Shown here in pieces: positions 6,753 to 7,944 of a stretch of DNA of 7,944 bases. The notes beneath the pieces are model-generated. The model was not told the DNA's origin. It worked only from the letters and a program-made list of their open reading frames with translations, and made no database searches. The stretch spans positions 308 through 8,251 of the forward strand of contig JAGTQT010000064.1 of the NCBI GenBank assembly GCA_018396615.1, read 5' to 3'. Origin of the DNA: Candidatus Bathyarchaeota archaeon (lineage in GTDB: Archaea > Thermoproteota > Bathyarchaeia > Bathyarchaeales > Bathycorpusculaceae). Each line of letters opens with the position of its first letter. The stretch's first letter is position 1. The position numbers and the translations under genes were made by a program.

Positions 6753-7583
6753 ATGAACCGCGTGGGGATTGGAGACCCAAGCGTTACCGCAGCCTTGTTA
6801 AAAGAGGCTGGCTTCATGGTCTCCAAGCAGTGCTCTTCCAGACCTAGCTGCTTTGACTTTGCCGCACGTAGAAACGATGAACTCCTCCTAGTCAAAGTTC
6901 AAGCTGACATAGACAATGTTTCTATGGGCGACTCGCTCGAACTTAAAGCTATATCCAAATGCATCTCAGCGGTTTATCTGCTGATAAGCATGAAGGCCAG
7001 AGAAAAGCCTTTGGAAGATGACACCGTCTATTCAAGATATGCGCTTTTCGCGGTTACCCCTAAAACCTTCGAATCGATTATGCTGCACAATGTTTTCCCC
7101 CTAATTCAAGCCGGCCCAGGCGGATGTTATGTGGAGATAGACTGTGATGCCATCAGAAGGAGAAGACAGGAGCTCGGTATGTCGATTGGCGACATGGCAA
7201 AGAAGATAGGGATCTCCCGCAGAACACTCTATGGCTATGAGCATGGAATGGCTAAGGCTTCAGTTGCAACCGCATATAATCTTGTATACACGCTAGGGAT
7301 TCCAGTAGCACGACCCGTTAACATCTTTGAGAAAGCAAAACACCAACATAAGCGCTGTTTTCTTACGAAAGCTAAACTTGCGATTGCCAAAAACTCCTTG
7401 CTAAGCAAGGTTTTTAGAAAGTTTGCGCGCTACCCAATAACAGTCGTACGAAAAGCACCTTTTGATTTTGTTCTTAGCATTCCGGAAGAAGAGGTTAAAA
7501 TTGTTGGCGGGGTTGCAGACAGTAAAGAAGGCACATTAGATAGACGTGTAGACGAGATCCTAAGCGTAAGCACGGTTATCTAG
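6753..7583 (+). CDS. Archaeal XRE-family HTH transcriptional regulator, closed early by an in-frame TAG
   Basis: Matches the archaeal family of putative HTH-type regulators typified by MJ0164 and AF_1793; target genes are unknown. Residues about 8-125 form the N-terminal domain with SRPSCFDFAARRNDELLLVK (29-48). Its D35 and K48 layout recalls a nuclease-type fold, but the middle acidic residue of an ExK motif is absent, so it is probably not catalytic. A Cro/C1-type HTH lies at about 132-187 (IRRRRQELGMSIGDMAKKIG, then SRRTLYGYE). The C-terminal domain begins near 215 with KAPFDFVLS (234-242). The TAG at 7581-7583 stops the frame at 276 residues inside this domain, whereas the family usually runs to about 310-320. 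The same frame then continues to 7703 with fitting sequence, described separately. The ATG at 6753 is the only canonical start after an in-frame TAG at 6708. Confidence 0.88.
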   Translation: MNRVGIGDPSVTAALLKEAGFMVSKQCSSRPSCFDFAARRNDELLLVKVQADIDNVSMGDSLELKAISKCISAVYLLISMKAREKPLEDDTVYSRYALFAVTPKTFESIMLHNVFPLIQAGPGGCYVEIDCDAIRRRRQELGMSIGDMAKKIGISRRTLYGYEHGMAKASVATAYNLVYTLGIPVARPVNIFEKAKHQHKRCFLTKAKLAIAKNSLLSKVFRKFARYPITVVRKAPFDFVLSIPEEEVKIVGGVADSKEGTLDRRVDEILSVSTVI

Positions 7584-7703
7584 GCGCGTCCCCTTCTTGT
7601 GACTGACAGGAGAATAGTCTCAAACACTGATATTCAATGCATCCGAAGCGACGAAGTTTCAAAAATGCAAAGCCCTGAAGAGTTGATATCAAGCGTTACA
7701 TAA
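7581..7703 (+). other. In-frame continuation of the HTH regulator after TAG (readthrough or nonsense-mutation tail)
   Basis: After TAG (7581-7583) the same frame runs for 39 sense codons to TAA at 7701-7703. It reads ARPLLVTDRR, then IVSNTDIQCI, then RSDEVSKMQS, then PEELISSVT. This fits the expected end of the family: a hydrophobic strand, then a short variable piece, then a pattern like PVI..EEL..I.S.EEL. Including the TAG codon, the product would be 316 residues, a normal length. Only one codon need differ for an intact gene. The TAG may be decoded (pyrrolysine or another suppressor), may be a recent nonsense mutation, or may be a sequencing error. The second stop is followed immediately by a hairpin and T-run, and it overlaps the 3' end of the convergent rnhB by 8 bases. 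Confidence 0.75.
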
Positions 7704-7944
7704 GCTTAGTCTGAGCTTTTTTGTTTTCAACCATTGCTTTTTTCGCTGGTTTCCATGATTTCCTAACAAAAGCAGGATATTTACCGTATTTCTGCAGAAT
7801 TCGGTGAAGAAACACTATTGTCTTGGGATCAGAAGGGTAGCCACTTCCAAAGTCTCCATATTGCTGTCTCAGCAGTTCTATCTCTCGATCGCGTTCCACC
7901 TTAGCAATTACAGATGCAGCAGACACTATAGGATATTTTTGATC
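7696..7944 (-). CDS. rnhB: Ribonuclease HII, C-terminal 82 residues (runs off right edge)
   Basis: Cleaves the RNA strand of RNA/DNA hybrids and single ribonucleotides in DNA. Only the C-terminal part is present. The frame is open to base 7944 and begins with DQKYPIVSAASVIAKVERD, the conserved RNase HII block usually seen as ADxKYPxVxAASIxAKxxRD. The first codon in the window (GAT, 7944-7942) probably encodes the fourth catalytic aspartate. Next comes YGDFGSGYPSDPKT, then the FVRKSWKP segment typical of the archaeal C-terminal helix, and a Lys-rich end (KKAMVENKKAQTKLM) before TAA. The internal GTG at 7926 is not the start because homology continues through it. It converges on the HTH regulator and overlaps that gene's extended frame by 8 bases. 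Confidence 0.93.
   Translation of the reverse strand, partial: DQKYPIVSAASVIAKVERDREIELLRQQYGDFGSGYPSDPKTIVFLHRILQKYGKYPAFVRKSWKPAKKAMVENKKAQTKLM
7702..7727 (+). terminator. Hairpin with T-run after the second stop of the regulator gene
   Basis: AAGCTTA (7702-7708) pairs with TGAGCTT (7712-7718) through seven pairs, one of them a G-T wobble, around a three-base loop. T-rich sequence follows (7717-7722 and 7724-7727, broken by one G). It begins inside the TAA at 7701-7703. This is a reasonable rightward terminator for the regulator transcript, although the same bases encode the last residues of rnhB on the other strand. Confidence 0.5.

Noticed and set aside
7560..7703. A frameshift near the end of the HTH regulator gene
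   Set aside because: The codons after TAG are in the same frame as those before it (TAG at 7581 is exactly 276 codons after the ATG and the TAA a further 40 codons on), so a substitution or recoding is enough and no insertion or deletion is needed.
7696..7926. Treating the GTG at 7926 as the start of a small separate gene
   Set aside because: The frame is open to the window edge and the upstream residues DQKYPI belong to the conserved RNase HII block, so this is a truncated rnhB.

Overview
The window is archaeal. It carries a Nop5-fibrillarin pair (core of the box C/D RNA 2'-O-methylation RNP), an archaeal-type isoleucyl-tRNA synthetase, a PyrD-PyrK dihydroorotate dehydrogenase, an archaeal XRE-type regulator of the MJ0164/AF_1793 type and an RNase HII. 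TATA-like boxes lie about 27 bases before the expected transcript starts, one gene looks leaderless, and GTG and TTG starts are common. Moderate G+C and the protein flavour suggest a Thermoproteota-related lineage, possibly Bathyarchaeia. That lineage call is an inference; no rRNA gene is present to settle it.

Layout. Bases 1-1504 (minus) hold the first 501 codons of ileS, which runs off the left edge. Bases 1505-1859 are intergenic and contain the ileS promoter. Bases 1860-2627 (minus) encode a SAM-dependent methyltransferase of unknown substrate. Bases 2814-4545 (minus) are the pyrD-pyrK operon, with a 26-base overlap and a TTG start for each gene. A 79-base divergent promoter region with a perfect 14-base palindromic TATA element separates it from nop5 and the fibrillarin gene (4625-6533, plus), which also overlap. 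After a short hairpin and a 219-base gap comes the HTH regulator (6753 onward, plus). The last 82 codons of rnhB (minus) converge on it at the right edge.

Functionally the window is mostly housekeeping: tRNA charging, pyrimidine synthesis, rRNA/tRNA modification and removal of RNA from DNA.

The most unusual feature is in the regulator. Its frame is closed by TAG at 7581-7583, but the same frame continues without interruption for 39 sense codons to TAA at 7701-7703. Those codons read like the missing C-terminus of this protein family, and a hairpin plus T-run follows the second stop directly. The gene therefore has a TAG inside a conserved domain, explained by pyrrolysine or other readthrough, by a recent nonsense mutation, or by a sequence error. 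Two other genes here, nop5 and the methyltransferase, end in TAG at natural termini, so TAG is probably not avoided as a stop in this organism.
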